From NCBI RefSeq assembly GCF_050896395.1, contig NZ_JBPBBA010000021.1, forward strand, positions 6,175 to 70,174: a DNA stretch of 64,000 nucleotides, written 5' to 3'. The translations under genes were made by a program, and so were the position numbers. The stretch's first letter is position 1. Each line of letters begins with the position of its first letter. Source of the stretch: Nioella aestuarii. GTDB lineage: Bacteria > Pseudomonadota > Alphaproteobacteria > Rhodobacterales > Rhodobacteraceae. Below the pieces are notes generated by a model. It was not told the origin of the DNA, did not search any database, and saw only the letters and a program-made list of their open reading frames with translations. This document shows positions 57,565-64,000 of the stretch, piece by piece.

Positions 57565-59379
57565 CTACTCTGCGGCAAGGCCTTCAATGAACTGCAGCCG
57601 CGCCATGCGTGCATACAGCCCGTCGCCTGCCACCAGCTCCTCATGGGTGCCTTCGGCGACCACTTTGCCAGCCTCGAAAACAACGATTCGATCAGCTTTC
57701 TTCACCGTCGCCAAACGGTGCGCAACGATCAGGGTGGTTCGGTTGGCCGATAGCTCTGCCACCGCCTTTTGAACCGCCAGTTCGCTTTCCGCATCAAGCG
57801 CCGAGGTGGCCTCGTCCAGCAACAAGACCGGCGCGTCGCGCAGGATTGCACGGGCGATGGCGATGCGTTGTTTCTGGCCGCCCGACAGCATGATGCCGCG
57901 TTCGCCAACATAGGTCTCATAGCCCTCTGGCAACGCGGTCAGGAAGTCATGCGCAGCGGCGGCTTTTGCGGCGGCCTCAACCTCTGCATCCGTCGCTTCT
58001 GGGCGGCCAAAGCGGATGTTCTCGCGCGCTGAGGCGGCGAAGATCACCGGATCTTGCGGCACCAGCGCCATGGCGTGACGGAAGGTGGCGCGGTCCATCT
58101 CGCGCAGATCAAGCCCATCAAATGTCACGCGGCCCGAGATCGGATCGTAAAAGCGCAGAAGCAATTGGAAAATCGTGGATTTCCCGGCGCCCGAGGGGCC
58201 GACAAGAGCTACGGTTTCGCCCGGATTGATGGTCAGGTTGATGCCGTCAAGCGCCTGCTGGTCGGGGCGCGTGGGGTAGTGGAACTGCACGTTTTCAAAG
58301 GCGATCGCGCCCCGGCCACCCTGCGGCAGATCACGGCCTGTTTCGGGGTCAGCAACGGTGTCACGGCCAGTCAAAAGCTCGACCAGCCGTTCTGTAGCGC
58401 CGGCGGCGCGTTGCAGCTCGCCCCAGATTTCCGAAAGTGCGCCGACGGCTCCGGCGGTCATAATCGCATAGATCAGGAACTGGATCAGCTCGCCGATAGA
58501 CATGCCACCACCACGCACGTCACGGGCGCCGATCCACAGAACCCCCACAACGCCCGAGAAGATCAGCAGGATGACGATAACCGTCATCACTGCGCGGGTG
58601 AGGATACGTGTCTTGGCGGCGTCAAAACTGGCCTCGGTCACACGATCGAATTCACCCGCTGTCGCGCCTTCGTTGGTAAAAGCCTGAACGGTCTGCACGG
58701 ACAAAAGCGCCTCGGACGCCTTGCCAGAGCTTTCTGCAATCCAGTCCTGGTTCTTGCGGGACAGAACCCGTAAGCGACGCCCAAGCACTACAATGGGCAC
58801 GATCACAACCGGAACGATCAAAAGCACGAGCCCGGTCAGCTTGGGCGAGGAATAGAGCATCATTCCAAGGCCACCGAGGAAAATCAACAGGTTACGCAGC
58901 GCGATAGAGATAGAAGACCCTATCACCGAGAGGATAAGAGTGGTGTCGGTGGTGATGCGGCTAAGCACCTCGCCGGTCATGATCCGCTCGAAAAAGGCGG
59001 GGCTCATGGACATCATACGATCAAAGACAGACTTGCGGATGTCGGCGATCACCCGTTCCCCGAGCCGCGTGACCATGTAGTAGCGCAGACCGGTGCCAAT
59101 GGCGAGAAGCCCGGCAAGCCCCAGGGCTGCAAGGAAATATTTGTCGAGTAGCGCGACCGCATCGGTCTCGAACCCATCCACCACGCGACGCACTGCCAGC
59201 GGAATTGTCAAAGACACGGTTGCCGTCAGCACAAGCGCCGTAAGAGCAGCGGCCATCAGCCAGCGATAGGGCAACATGAACGGCAGAAGCGCGCGCAGCG
59301 ACCCGATGCGGCGGGATTTCTCGCGTTCCTGTTCGCTGTTCATGAGCTGGGGCTGGGGTTGGCTGGGGCTGTCGGCCAT
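57565..59379 (-). CDS. ABC exporter half-transporter (MsbA-like)
   Basis: 604 residues from the ATG at 59379, where a hydrophilic start (ADSPSQPQPQ) precedes the first helix; longer starts lack a ribosome site. Six membrane helices (about 35-330), then an ATPase with Walker A GPSGAGKSTIFQLL, signature MLSGGQKQRIAIARA and Walker B LLLDEATSALD. The fused permease-ATPase layout is that of lipid or multidrug exporters that act as homodimers. The LPS/lipid-A flippase MsbA is the closest general match; the real cargo is not known. Confidence 0.92.
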   Translation of the reverse strand: MADSPSQPQPQLMNSEQEREKSRRIGSLRALLPFMLPYRWLMAAALTALVLTATVSLTIPLAVRRVVDGFETDAVALLDKYFLAALGLAGLLAIGTGLRYYMVTRLGERVIADIRKSVFDRMMSMSPAFFERIMTGEVLSRITTDTTLILSVIGSSISIALRNLLIFLGGLGMMLYSSPKLTGLVLLIVPVVIVPIVVLGRRLRVLSRKNQDWIAESSGKASEALLSVQTVQAFTNEGATAGEFDRVTEASFDAAKTRILTRAVMTVIVILLIFSGVVGVLWIGARDVRGGGMSIGELIQFLIYAIMTAGAVGALSEIWGELQRAAGATERLVELLTGRDTVADPETGRDLPQGGRGAIAFENVQFHYPTRPDQQALDGINLTINPGETVALVGPSGAGKSTIFQLLLRFYDPISGRVTFDGLDLREMDRATFRHAMALVPQDPVIFAASARENIRFGRPEATDAEVEAAAKAAAAHDFLTALPEGYETYVGERGIMLSGGQKQRIAIARAILRDAPVLLLDEATSALDAESELAVQKAVAELSANRTTLIVAHRLATVKKADRIVVFEAGKVVAEGTHEELVAGDGLYARMARLQFIEGLAAE

Positions 59380-59643
59380 GGTCGGGTCCGGTCCTGTTTC
59401 GATAAAACCGGGATAGAACGCCCCTGTCCTCGGCACAAGGCCCCCGGAAGAGCACATATCGGCGCGGGGACCGTATGGGACTTCGCGCTGGCGTCACCAC
59501 GTCGTTCGGCGCGCCCGCGTTACAGACACGGATCGGGGGGCATTTCACCACCCCGTGCACCTTCTGTGCGTTGACCGACGCGGTTTTCACACCGGTCTGT
59601 CGTCAGTCGATTGCGCTGAGGTTTTCAGATCAAGGTGGAACGC

Positions 59644-60450
59644 CTAAGACCCCGAGCGACCAATGAACGATTGGGAAACGCTGGAGATCGTGAACAGAAC
59701 GGCAGCAAGGCACACGATAGATGGCCCTGTCGGTGTATCCCAGGCGAGCGATGCCTGGAGGCCACCGATCACTGACAGCGCACCGATAAGGCTTGCCGCA
59801 AGCGCCATCCGTTCCGGGGTGGAAGCGAAGGGGCGTGCAGTTGCGGCCGGAACGATCAGCATTGCGGCGATCAGCAGCACCCCCACCACCTTGAACGCCA
59901 CCGCGACAACCAGGGCCAGCGCCAGTGTCAGAACCAGTTGTTCGCGTTTCGGGTCGATCCCGGCGGCATAGGCAAGATCGGGGTTAAGCGTCGCGGTCAA
60001 GAGTGCCGACCAGCGCCACCAGAGCAGTCCAAGCACCAGTGCAGCTCCACCCCAGATGATCGCCAGATCCGGCACCCCAACAGCAAGGATATCGCCAAAC
60101 AGATAGGCCATCAGGTCAACCCGCACCCCGTGCAGGAAGGACACGGCCACCAGCCCGAAGGCCAGCGCTGAATGGGCCAGCACGCCCAGAAGCGTATCCA
60201 TCGCGTAGCCCCGGTTGGACAGGGTGGACACGGTGAAGGCCATCAGCAACGACACCACCAGCACCCCGCCGAAAACCGACGTGTCGAAAGCCAGCGCCAG
60301 CGCCACACCCAGGATCGCTGCATGTGCCGTGGCATCGCCAAAATAGGCCATCCGCCGCCAGACCACGAAACAGCCAAGCGGGGCCGCCGCCAGCACAAGG
60401 CCCAGGCCCGCCAGCGTCGCACGGACGAGAAAATCGTCGAGGAGGGTCAT
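59644..60450 (-). CDS. znuB: Zinc ABC transporter permease
   Basis: 268 residues, about eight helices of the metal ABC permease family: PLGCFVVWRRMAYFGDATAHAAILGVALAL near residue 25-55, then GDILAVGVPDLAIIW, and LIAAMLIVPAATARPFAS in the C-terminal half. Overlaps the ATPase gene by four bases. Its regulator, ATPase and binding-protein genes adjoin, so zinc is the substrate. Confidence 0.94.
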   Translation of the reverse strand: MTLLDDFLVRATLAGLGLVLAAAPLGCFVVWRRMAYFGDATAHAAILGVALALAFDTSVFGGVLVVSLLMAFTVSTLSNRGYAMDTLLGVLAHSALAFGLVAVSFLHGVRVDLMAYLFGDILAVGVPDLAIIWGGAALVLGLLWWRWSALLTATLNPDLAYAAGIDPKREQLVLTLALALVVAVAFKVVGVLLIAAMLIVPAATARPFASTPERMALAASLIGALSVIGGLQASLAWDTPTGPSIVCLAAVLFTISSVSQSFIGRSGS

Positions 60451-61208
60451 TCTGCGGCCTCATGGTCATGGGCATGTGTATGGTCATGTCCATGGTCGTG
60501 ATCATGGCTATGGTGATGTTCATGCCGATACAGCGCCAGCGCGCCGCCGGTTCCGGTGCCAAAAAGCGCCCGGTATTCCGGGGCGGAGGCGACGTGCTCT
60601 GGCTCTCCCTGACAACAGACATGGCCGTTCAGGCACACGACCCTGTCGGACGCGGCCATAACCACGTGCAATTCATGGCTGACCATCAGAACGGCACAAC
60701 CCAGGTGGTCGCGCAGTTCGGCGATCTTTTGATAGAAGGCAGCCGATCCGGGTTGGTCCAGCCCTTGCGTCGCTTCATCAAGGATCAACAGTTCAGGCTT
60801 TGACAGCAACGCCCGCGCCAGCAACACGCGTTGGAATTGCCCGCCGGAAAGGCCCGACATCTGCCGCCCGGTCAGCGCCCCTGCCCCGGCCTCCTCCAAT
60901 GCGTCGCGCGCGGCGGCATCGCTGACATGACGAGGCAGGTCCAGAAACCGGCGCACGGTTATCGGCAAGGTCGGGTCGATATGCAGTTTCTGCGGCACGT
61001 AGCCCAGCCTGAGCCCGGCCTTGCGAGAGACCTTGCCGGAACTGGGGCTAACCGCCCCGATGATTGCCCGAAGCAGCGTGGACTTGCCCGAGCCGTTAGG
61101 GCCCACAATGGTCACGATCTCGTTGCTGCTGATGGTGAAATCGACATGGTGCAAGACTGTCTGGCCGCCCAGCTGCACGTTCAACCCGGAGATGTCGACA
61201 AGACTCAT
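60447..61208 (-). CDS. znuC: Zinc ABC transporter ATPase with His-rich tail
   Basis: 253 residues from the ATG at 61208, which overlaps the zur stop. Walker A GPNGSGKSTLLRAI, signature LSGGQFQRVLLARALL, and Walker B LLILDEATQGLD. The C-terminal 25 residues form an unusual His/Asp tail (HEHHHSHDHDHGHDH and beyond), which is rare in the core ATPase and may sense or hold zinc on the cytoplasmic side. It overlaps both zur and znuB. Confidence 0.95.
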   Translation of the reverse strand: MSLVDISGLNVQLGGQTVLHHVDFTISSNEIVTIVGPNGSGKSTLLRAIIGAVSPSSGKVSRKAGLRLGYVPQKLHIDPTLPITVRRFLDLPRHVSDAAARDALEEAGAGALTGRQMSGLSGGQFQRVLLARALLSKPELLILDEATQGLDQPGSAAFYQKIAELRDHLGCAVLMVSHELHVVMAASDRVVCLNGHVCCQGEPEHVASAPEYRALFGTGTGGALALYRHEHHHSHDHDHGHDHTHAHDHEAAE

Positions 61209-61687
61209 GCCGCGGCTTTCTTCTGGCAATTGGGGCAGATGCCCTCGGCCTCGGTGACAGTGCGTTCGATCTTGAAGCCGGTTTCTGCAGCGACCCGGCG
61301 CAGATTGCCCTTGGCCGGTTCGGCCATGCCCTCAGCCACGGAATTGCAGATCCGGCAGATCAGGAAAACCGGCGCATGGTTATGGCCGGGATGGGTGCAG
61401 GCGGTGAAGGCGTTCAACCGCTCAATCTTGTGGGCGAAGCCGTGGGAGGTCAGGAATTCGAGCGCCCTGTAGGCAACCGGGGGCTGAGAACCGTGACCCT
61501 CCTCTCGCAGCCGGTCGAGAATCTCATAAGCCCCAAGCGCGCGGTGGTCTTCCAGCAGAATCTCCAGCACCCTGCGGCGGACCGGGGTCAGGTTCAGCCC
61601 TTGCGCATTGCATTGCGCCACAACCGTTTCCAACCCGCCGGTGCGGCAGGCGGAATGGTCGTGGCTGTCAAAACCGATCGTATCCAT
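61205..61687 (-). CDS. zur: Zinc uptake regulator (Fur family)
   Basis: 160 residues. Fur-family winged helix: LNLTPVRRRVLEILLEDHRALGAYEILDRL and PPVAYRALEFLTSHGFAHKI. The structural zinc site is CRIC near residue 113 and CPNC near 153, with the His-rich ACTHPGHNHAP segment. It represses zinc import when zinc is bound. First gene of the zur-znuC-znuB unit, divergent from znuA. Confidence 0.93.
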   Translation of the reverse strand: MDTIGFDSHDHSACRTGGLETVVAQCNAQGLNLTPVRRRVLEILLEDHRALGAYEILDRLREEGHGSQPPVAYRALEFLTSHGFAHKIERLNAFTACTHPGHNHAPVFLICRICNSVAEGMAEPAKGNLRRVAAETGFKIERTVTEAEGICPNCQKKAAA

Positions 61688-61754
61688 GAAGTGTCCGCTC
61701 TTTGGTGATAGAGGGGTTGATACGTGATGTTATTACGTTTATCAAGTCGCGCTA

Positions 61755-61769
61755 TGTTATAAGATAACA
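61755..61769. promoter_or_regulatory. Zur box between zur-znuCB and znuA
   Basis: TGTTAT-AAG-ATAACA, a perfect dyad with 6-bp arms, 13 bases before the znuA ATG and 67 bases upstream of zur. Form and place match alphaproteobacterial Zur operators. A second, weaker copy may lie at 61725-61744 (GTTATTACGTTTATC). Confidence 0.75.
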
Positions 61770-61782
61770 ATGTGGAACCCCT

Positions 61783-62799
61783 ATGAAACGCCTTGGCCTG
61801 ATCCCTGCCCTGTTCCTGTCCACTGCCGCCCTGGCCGACGTGCCTGCTGTGGTCACCGATATCACGCCTGTCCATGGGCTGGTCTCGATGGTTATGGGGG
61901 ATCTTGGCACCCCCACCCTGCTGGTTGATCCCGGCGCCTCACCCCATGGCTACGCGCTTCGCCCGTCCCAGGCGGCCGCTTTGCAACAGGCCGATGCGGT
62001 GTTCTGGATCGGCCATGAGCTGGCCCCATGGCTGGAAGGACCGCTGGACCAGCTTGCCAGCCGGGCCGTTGTTGAGGAGCTACTGCAGGTTGAGGGGACC
62101 GTGCTGCACGACTTCCGGGAGGAGGCCGTGTTCGCCCCGGCCCTTCACGAAAACCATGATGACCATGATGACCATGATGACCATGATGACCATGATGACC
62201 ATGATGACACACATAGCGGCGCGGATGACCATGACGAGGCCGAACATGGGCACGAAAGCGAGCACGACCACGACCATACCGGCATAGACCCCCATGCTTG
62301 GCTCGACCCGGCTAACGCCCGCATCTGGCTGGCCGCTATTGCCGAAACCCTGTCGCGCCTCGACCCGGAAAATGCGTCGATCTACCAGGCAAATGCAGCC
62401 ATAGCCGAGGCCGAGATCATCGCAGTCAGCGGCGAGCTTTCCATTGCCCTGGAACCGGTGTCGAACCGTAGCTTCGTGACCTTCCACGACGCTTTTCAGT
62501 ACTTTGAATACAGGTATGAGCTGACCAATGCCGGAGCGATCTCAATGAGCGACGCAAGCAGCCCTTCCGCCGCCCGCATTGCCGAAATCCGCGATGCAGT
62601 GGCGGAACGGGGCGTGGTGTGCATCTTTTCCGAACCGCAATTCAACCCCGGCCTGGTGGCCACGGTGGCAGACGGCGCCGACTTGGCGACCGGCATCATC
62701 GACCCGCTTGGCACCGGGCTGGAACCCGGCGCGACGTTCTACCCGGCCTTGATCAGAAGCATCGCCAGTTCGGTGGAAGCCTGCCTTTCAACCCCCTAA
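61783..62799 (+). CDS. znuA: Zinc ABC transporter substrate-binding protein
   Basis: 338 residues with a signal peptide (LGLIPALFLSTAALADVPAV). Cluster A-1 metal-binding fold: His in DPGASPHGYALRPSQ (about 52), an extended His/Asp-rich loop from 123 to about 163, the second His in GIDPHAWLDP, FVTFHDAFQYFEYRY, and the C-terminal Asp. The loop includes six exact HDD repeats encoded by six tandem 9-bp units. It picks up periplasmic zinc for ZnuBC. Controlled by the Zur box in its promoter. Confidence 0.95.
   Translation: MKRLGLIPALFLSTAALADVPAVVTDITPVHGLVSMVMGDLGTPTLLVDPGASPHGYALRPSQAAALQQADAVFWIGHELAPWLEGPLDQLASRAVVEELLQVEGTVLHDFREEAVFAPALHENHDDHDDHDDHDDHDDHDDTHSGADDHDEAEHGHESEHDHDHTGIDPHAWLDPANARIWLAAIAETLSRLDPENASIYQANAAIAEAEIIAVSGELSIALEPVSNRSFVTFHDAFQYFEYRYELTNAGAISMSDASSPSAARIAEIRDAVAERGVVCIFSEPQFNPGLVATVADGADLATGIIDPLGTGLEPGATFYPALIRSIASSVEACLSTP
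62155..62208 (+). repeat. Six tandem copies of a 9-bp unit inside znuA
   Basis: CATGATGAC repeated six times without error, in frame, giving (His-Asp-Asp)6 at residues 125-142 in the metal-binding loop. Exact repeats make the number of copies prone to change by replication slippage without shifting the frame. Confidence 0.95.
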
Positions 62800-62914
62800 G
62801 GGAGGCCACACCTCGTCGAGTCGGGCCAGAACAGGTTCGGCTCGACACCAAAGTCGAAAAACAGCAGGAAACAGGCCCCTACAGACCGTCTAACATCTTG
62901 GCAAAAAAGGGGAT

Positions 62915-62961
62915 TGGAGCGGGCGACGGGAATCGAACCCGTATCATCAGCTTGGAAGGCT
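62915..62961 (-). pseudogene. Partial copy of tRNA-Gly (3' part)
   Basis: 47 bases identical to the 3' part of the intact tRNA-Gly at 63052-63125: CCA end, 3' acceptor strand, T arm, variable region and the anticodon stem-loop. Identity stops within the anticodon stem, and the D arm and 5' acceptor strand are missing, so it cannot make a tRNA. It lies 90 bases downstream of the true gene in the same orientation. Confidence 0.9.
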
Positions 62962-63051
62962 TGTCAGGAAATCTCTAAAAATTTATTTTTTTCAGATACT
63001 TGATAAACACAAGACCTCATCTTTGCAGGTGATGTGTCGGAAAAGAATTTT

Positions 63052-63125
63052 TGGAGCGGGCGACGGGAATCGAACCCGTATCATCAGCTTGGAAGGCTGA
63101 GGTCTTACCATTACACAACGCCCGC
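63052..63125 (-). tRNA. tRNA-Gly (anticodon UCC)
   Basis: 74 bases including an encoded CCA. The acceptor stem pairs GCGGGCG with CGCCCGC. The anticodon arm is TCAGC-CTTCCAA-GCTGA, giving anticodon UCC for GGA and GGG codons. The T arm carries GGTTCGATTCC. The D arm is short and of Gly type. Confidence 0.96.
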
Positions 63126-63197
63126 TCAGCGTGATACGACTTATTGGAAGGGTCTTTCGGCGTCAAGTATGCGGCGGATAATCGAGGGAGAAAATCG

Positions 63198-63893
63198 ATG
63201 ACCAAACCTCTGGCTGTGATCATCGGGGTGGGTGACGGGCTCTCGGCGGCTCTCGCACGGAACCTTGCGCCGGATCATTCTCTTGTGCTTGCCGCGCGCA
63301 GTCCCGGCAAGATGCAGGCGCTGGCCGAGGAGACCGGGGCACGGACGACGCTTCTGGACGCCACTGATGAAGCCGCGGTGGCCGCGCTCTTCGCGGATCT
63401 GTCCACCGCCCCGAGGGTGGTGATCTACAACCCATCCGCCCGGGCGCGCGGCCCGATCGCCGAACTGTCGGCGGATGAGGTGCGCCATGCCGTTGAGGTG
63501 ACCGCCATCGGTGCGTTTCTGACCGGCAAACACGCAGCAAAACGAATGCTGGAGGCTGACTTGATCGACGGCAAGAAGGGAACGATCCTCTTCACCGGTG
63601 CCTCTGCCGGGGTCAAAGGCTTCCCCCAATCGGCCCCGTTCGCCATGGGCAAGTTCGCGCAGCGCGGCCTCGCCGAAAGCATGGCGCGGGAGCTGCATCC
63701 GAAGGGCATCCACGTGGCCTGGATCAATATCGACGGCATGATCCTGAACCCCGGCCGATCCGAGCCCGCAGACAAGCCCGGCTCCATGCTGAGACCCGAG
63801 GCCATCGCCCGCACCTACCGCCACCTGATCAATCAGGACCGCAGCGCCTGGACAAACGAGGTCGCCGTGCGGCCTTGGGTCGAGCGGTTCTAG
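63198..63893 (+). CDS. SDR-family protein with altered catalytic tyrosine
   Basis: 231 residues from the ATG at 63198, preceded by GAGGGAG; a longer frame from 63144 includes sequence just after the tRNA. NAD(P)-binding region VIIGVGDGLSAALARNL, the NPSARARGP segment, and Ser in LFTGASAGVKGF. Where classical SDRs have YxxxK, this has FAMGK, so the Tyr proton donor is Phe. It could be a reductase with a different mechanism or a binding protein. Substrate unknown. Confidence 0.88.
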   Translation: MTKPLAVIIGVGDGLSAALARNLAPDHSLVLAARSPGKMQALAEETGARTTLLDATDEAAVAALFADLSTAPRVVIYNPSARARGPIAELSADEVRHAVEVTAIGAFLTGKHAAKRMLEADLIDGKKGTILFTGASAGVKGFPQSAPFAMGKFAQRGLAESMARELHPKGIHVAWINIDGMILNPGRSEPADKPGSMLRPEAIARTYRHLINQDRSAWTNEVAVRPWVERF

Positions 63894-63919
63894 AGACCTG
63901 TAAACAACGGAACGCACGC

Positions 63920-64000
63920 ATGCTGAGCGACGATGACCTGCACCGGCTGGACGCCCTGCTGTTGTCCCTTCCCATGGATGACGACGGCATGCTTCTCAGC
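63920..64000 (+). CDS. UPF0149 (YecA-like) family protein, 3' end outside window
   Basis: The first 27 codons are visible: LSDDDLHRLDALLLSLP and DDDGMLLS follow the start of UPF0149/YecA proteins, which often end with a SEC-C zinc motif (not visible here). It starts 26 bases after the SDR stop. Confidence 0.65.
   Translation, partial: MLSDDDLHRLDALLLSLPMDDDGMLLS

Noticed and set aside
59380..59643. Possible small gene between the ABC exporter and znuB
   Set aside because: Short frames here lack ribosome sites and any family pattern; I see only intergenic DNA.
62155..62208. Direct repeats considered as a CRISPR array
   Set aside because: The units are 9 bp, contiguous without spacers and in frame within znuA.
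62619..62978. Open frame ending in a GAGDGNRTRIISLEG-like peptide
   Set aside because: The peptide is the translation of tRNA-Gly sequence read on the opposite strand, a common false gene.

Overview
The window looks like part of the chromosome of a GC-rich alphaproteobacterium, most likely a Rhodobacterales (Roseobacter-type) organism. The reasons are the dense operons with 1-8 base start/stop overlaps, an alphaproteobacterial SOS box of the form GTTC-N7-GTTC, and many catabolic islands built from TRAP or branched-chain ABC transporters, acyl-CoA enzymes and their own regulators. No phage, insertion sequence or CRISPR array was seen. The one sign of past integration is a partial copy of a tRNA-Gly gene near the right end.

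Layout. 1-5.4 kb: a TRAP transporter (DctP, DctQ, DctM) followed by a shortened 3-dehydroshikimate dehydratase-like gene, a shikimate/quinate dehydrogenase and a citryl-CoA lyase-like gene; this reads as a quinate/shikimate uptake and oxidation operon. 5.4-6.0 kb: an AT-rich gap with the C-terminal remnant of a thiamine-diphosphate (TPP) enzyme. 6.0-14.1 kb: an eight-gene minus-strand operon (flavin reductase, aldehyde dehydrogenase, luciferase-like monooxygenase, AA_synth-family protein, alpha/beta hydrolase, TPP enzyme, carboxymuconolactone-decarboxylase-like protein, AroQ) with a divergent LysR regulator. I do not recognise this as a described pathway. 14.2-21.2 kb: an inositol-like catabolic locus (LacI regulator, two Gfo/Idh dehydrogenases, IolE, IolC, IolB, class II aldolase) lacking IolD, with a perfect 16-bp LacI-type operator in the divergent promoter.

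21.2-38.99 kb: mixed genes. They include NmrA and DUF1772 proteins, an SDR fused to a membrane domain, a Nudix hydrolase, a Pit phosphate transporter, a TauE/SafE permease, a ferredoxin, a small SOS-controlled protein matching the C-terminal OB fold of DnaE2, a peptidoglycan-binding lipoprotein, a TetR/CoA-ligase/enoyl-CoA-hydratase operon, a MAPEG protein with a divergent TetR, a Deg-type protease, and an arsenate operon (fused ArsR-ArsC, GAPDH, ArsJ) that exports 1-arseno-3-phosphoglycerate.

39.2-51.8 kb: a 13-gene operon that fits the aerobic CoA-dependent degradation of 2-aminobenzoate (anthranilate) or a close analogue: fused monooxygenase/Old Yellow Enzyme, SDR, MarR, enoyl-CoA hydratase, acyl-CoA dehydrogenase, CoA ligase, a stand-alone Lrp ligand domain, a Liv-type ABC importer, a thioesterase and a RidA-family protein. 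51.9-59.4 kb: an exonuclease/phosphatase-family protein, a flotillin/NfeD-like pair, an acyl-CoA synthetase and an MsbA-like ABC exporter. 59.6-62.8 kb: the zinc uptake locus znuB-znuC-zur with divergent znuA and a shared Zur box. The window ends with tRNA-Gly(UCC), its partial copy, an SDR and the start of a UPF0149 gene.
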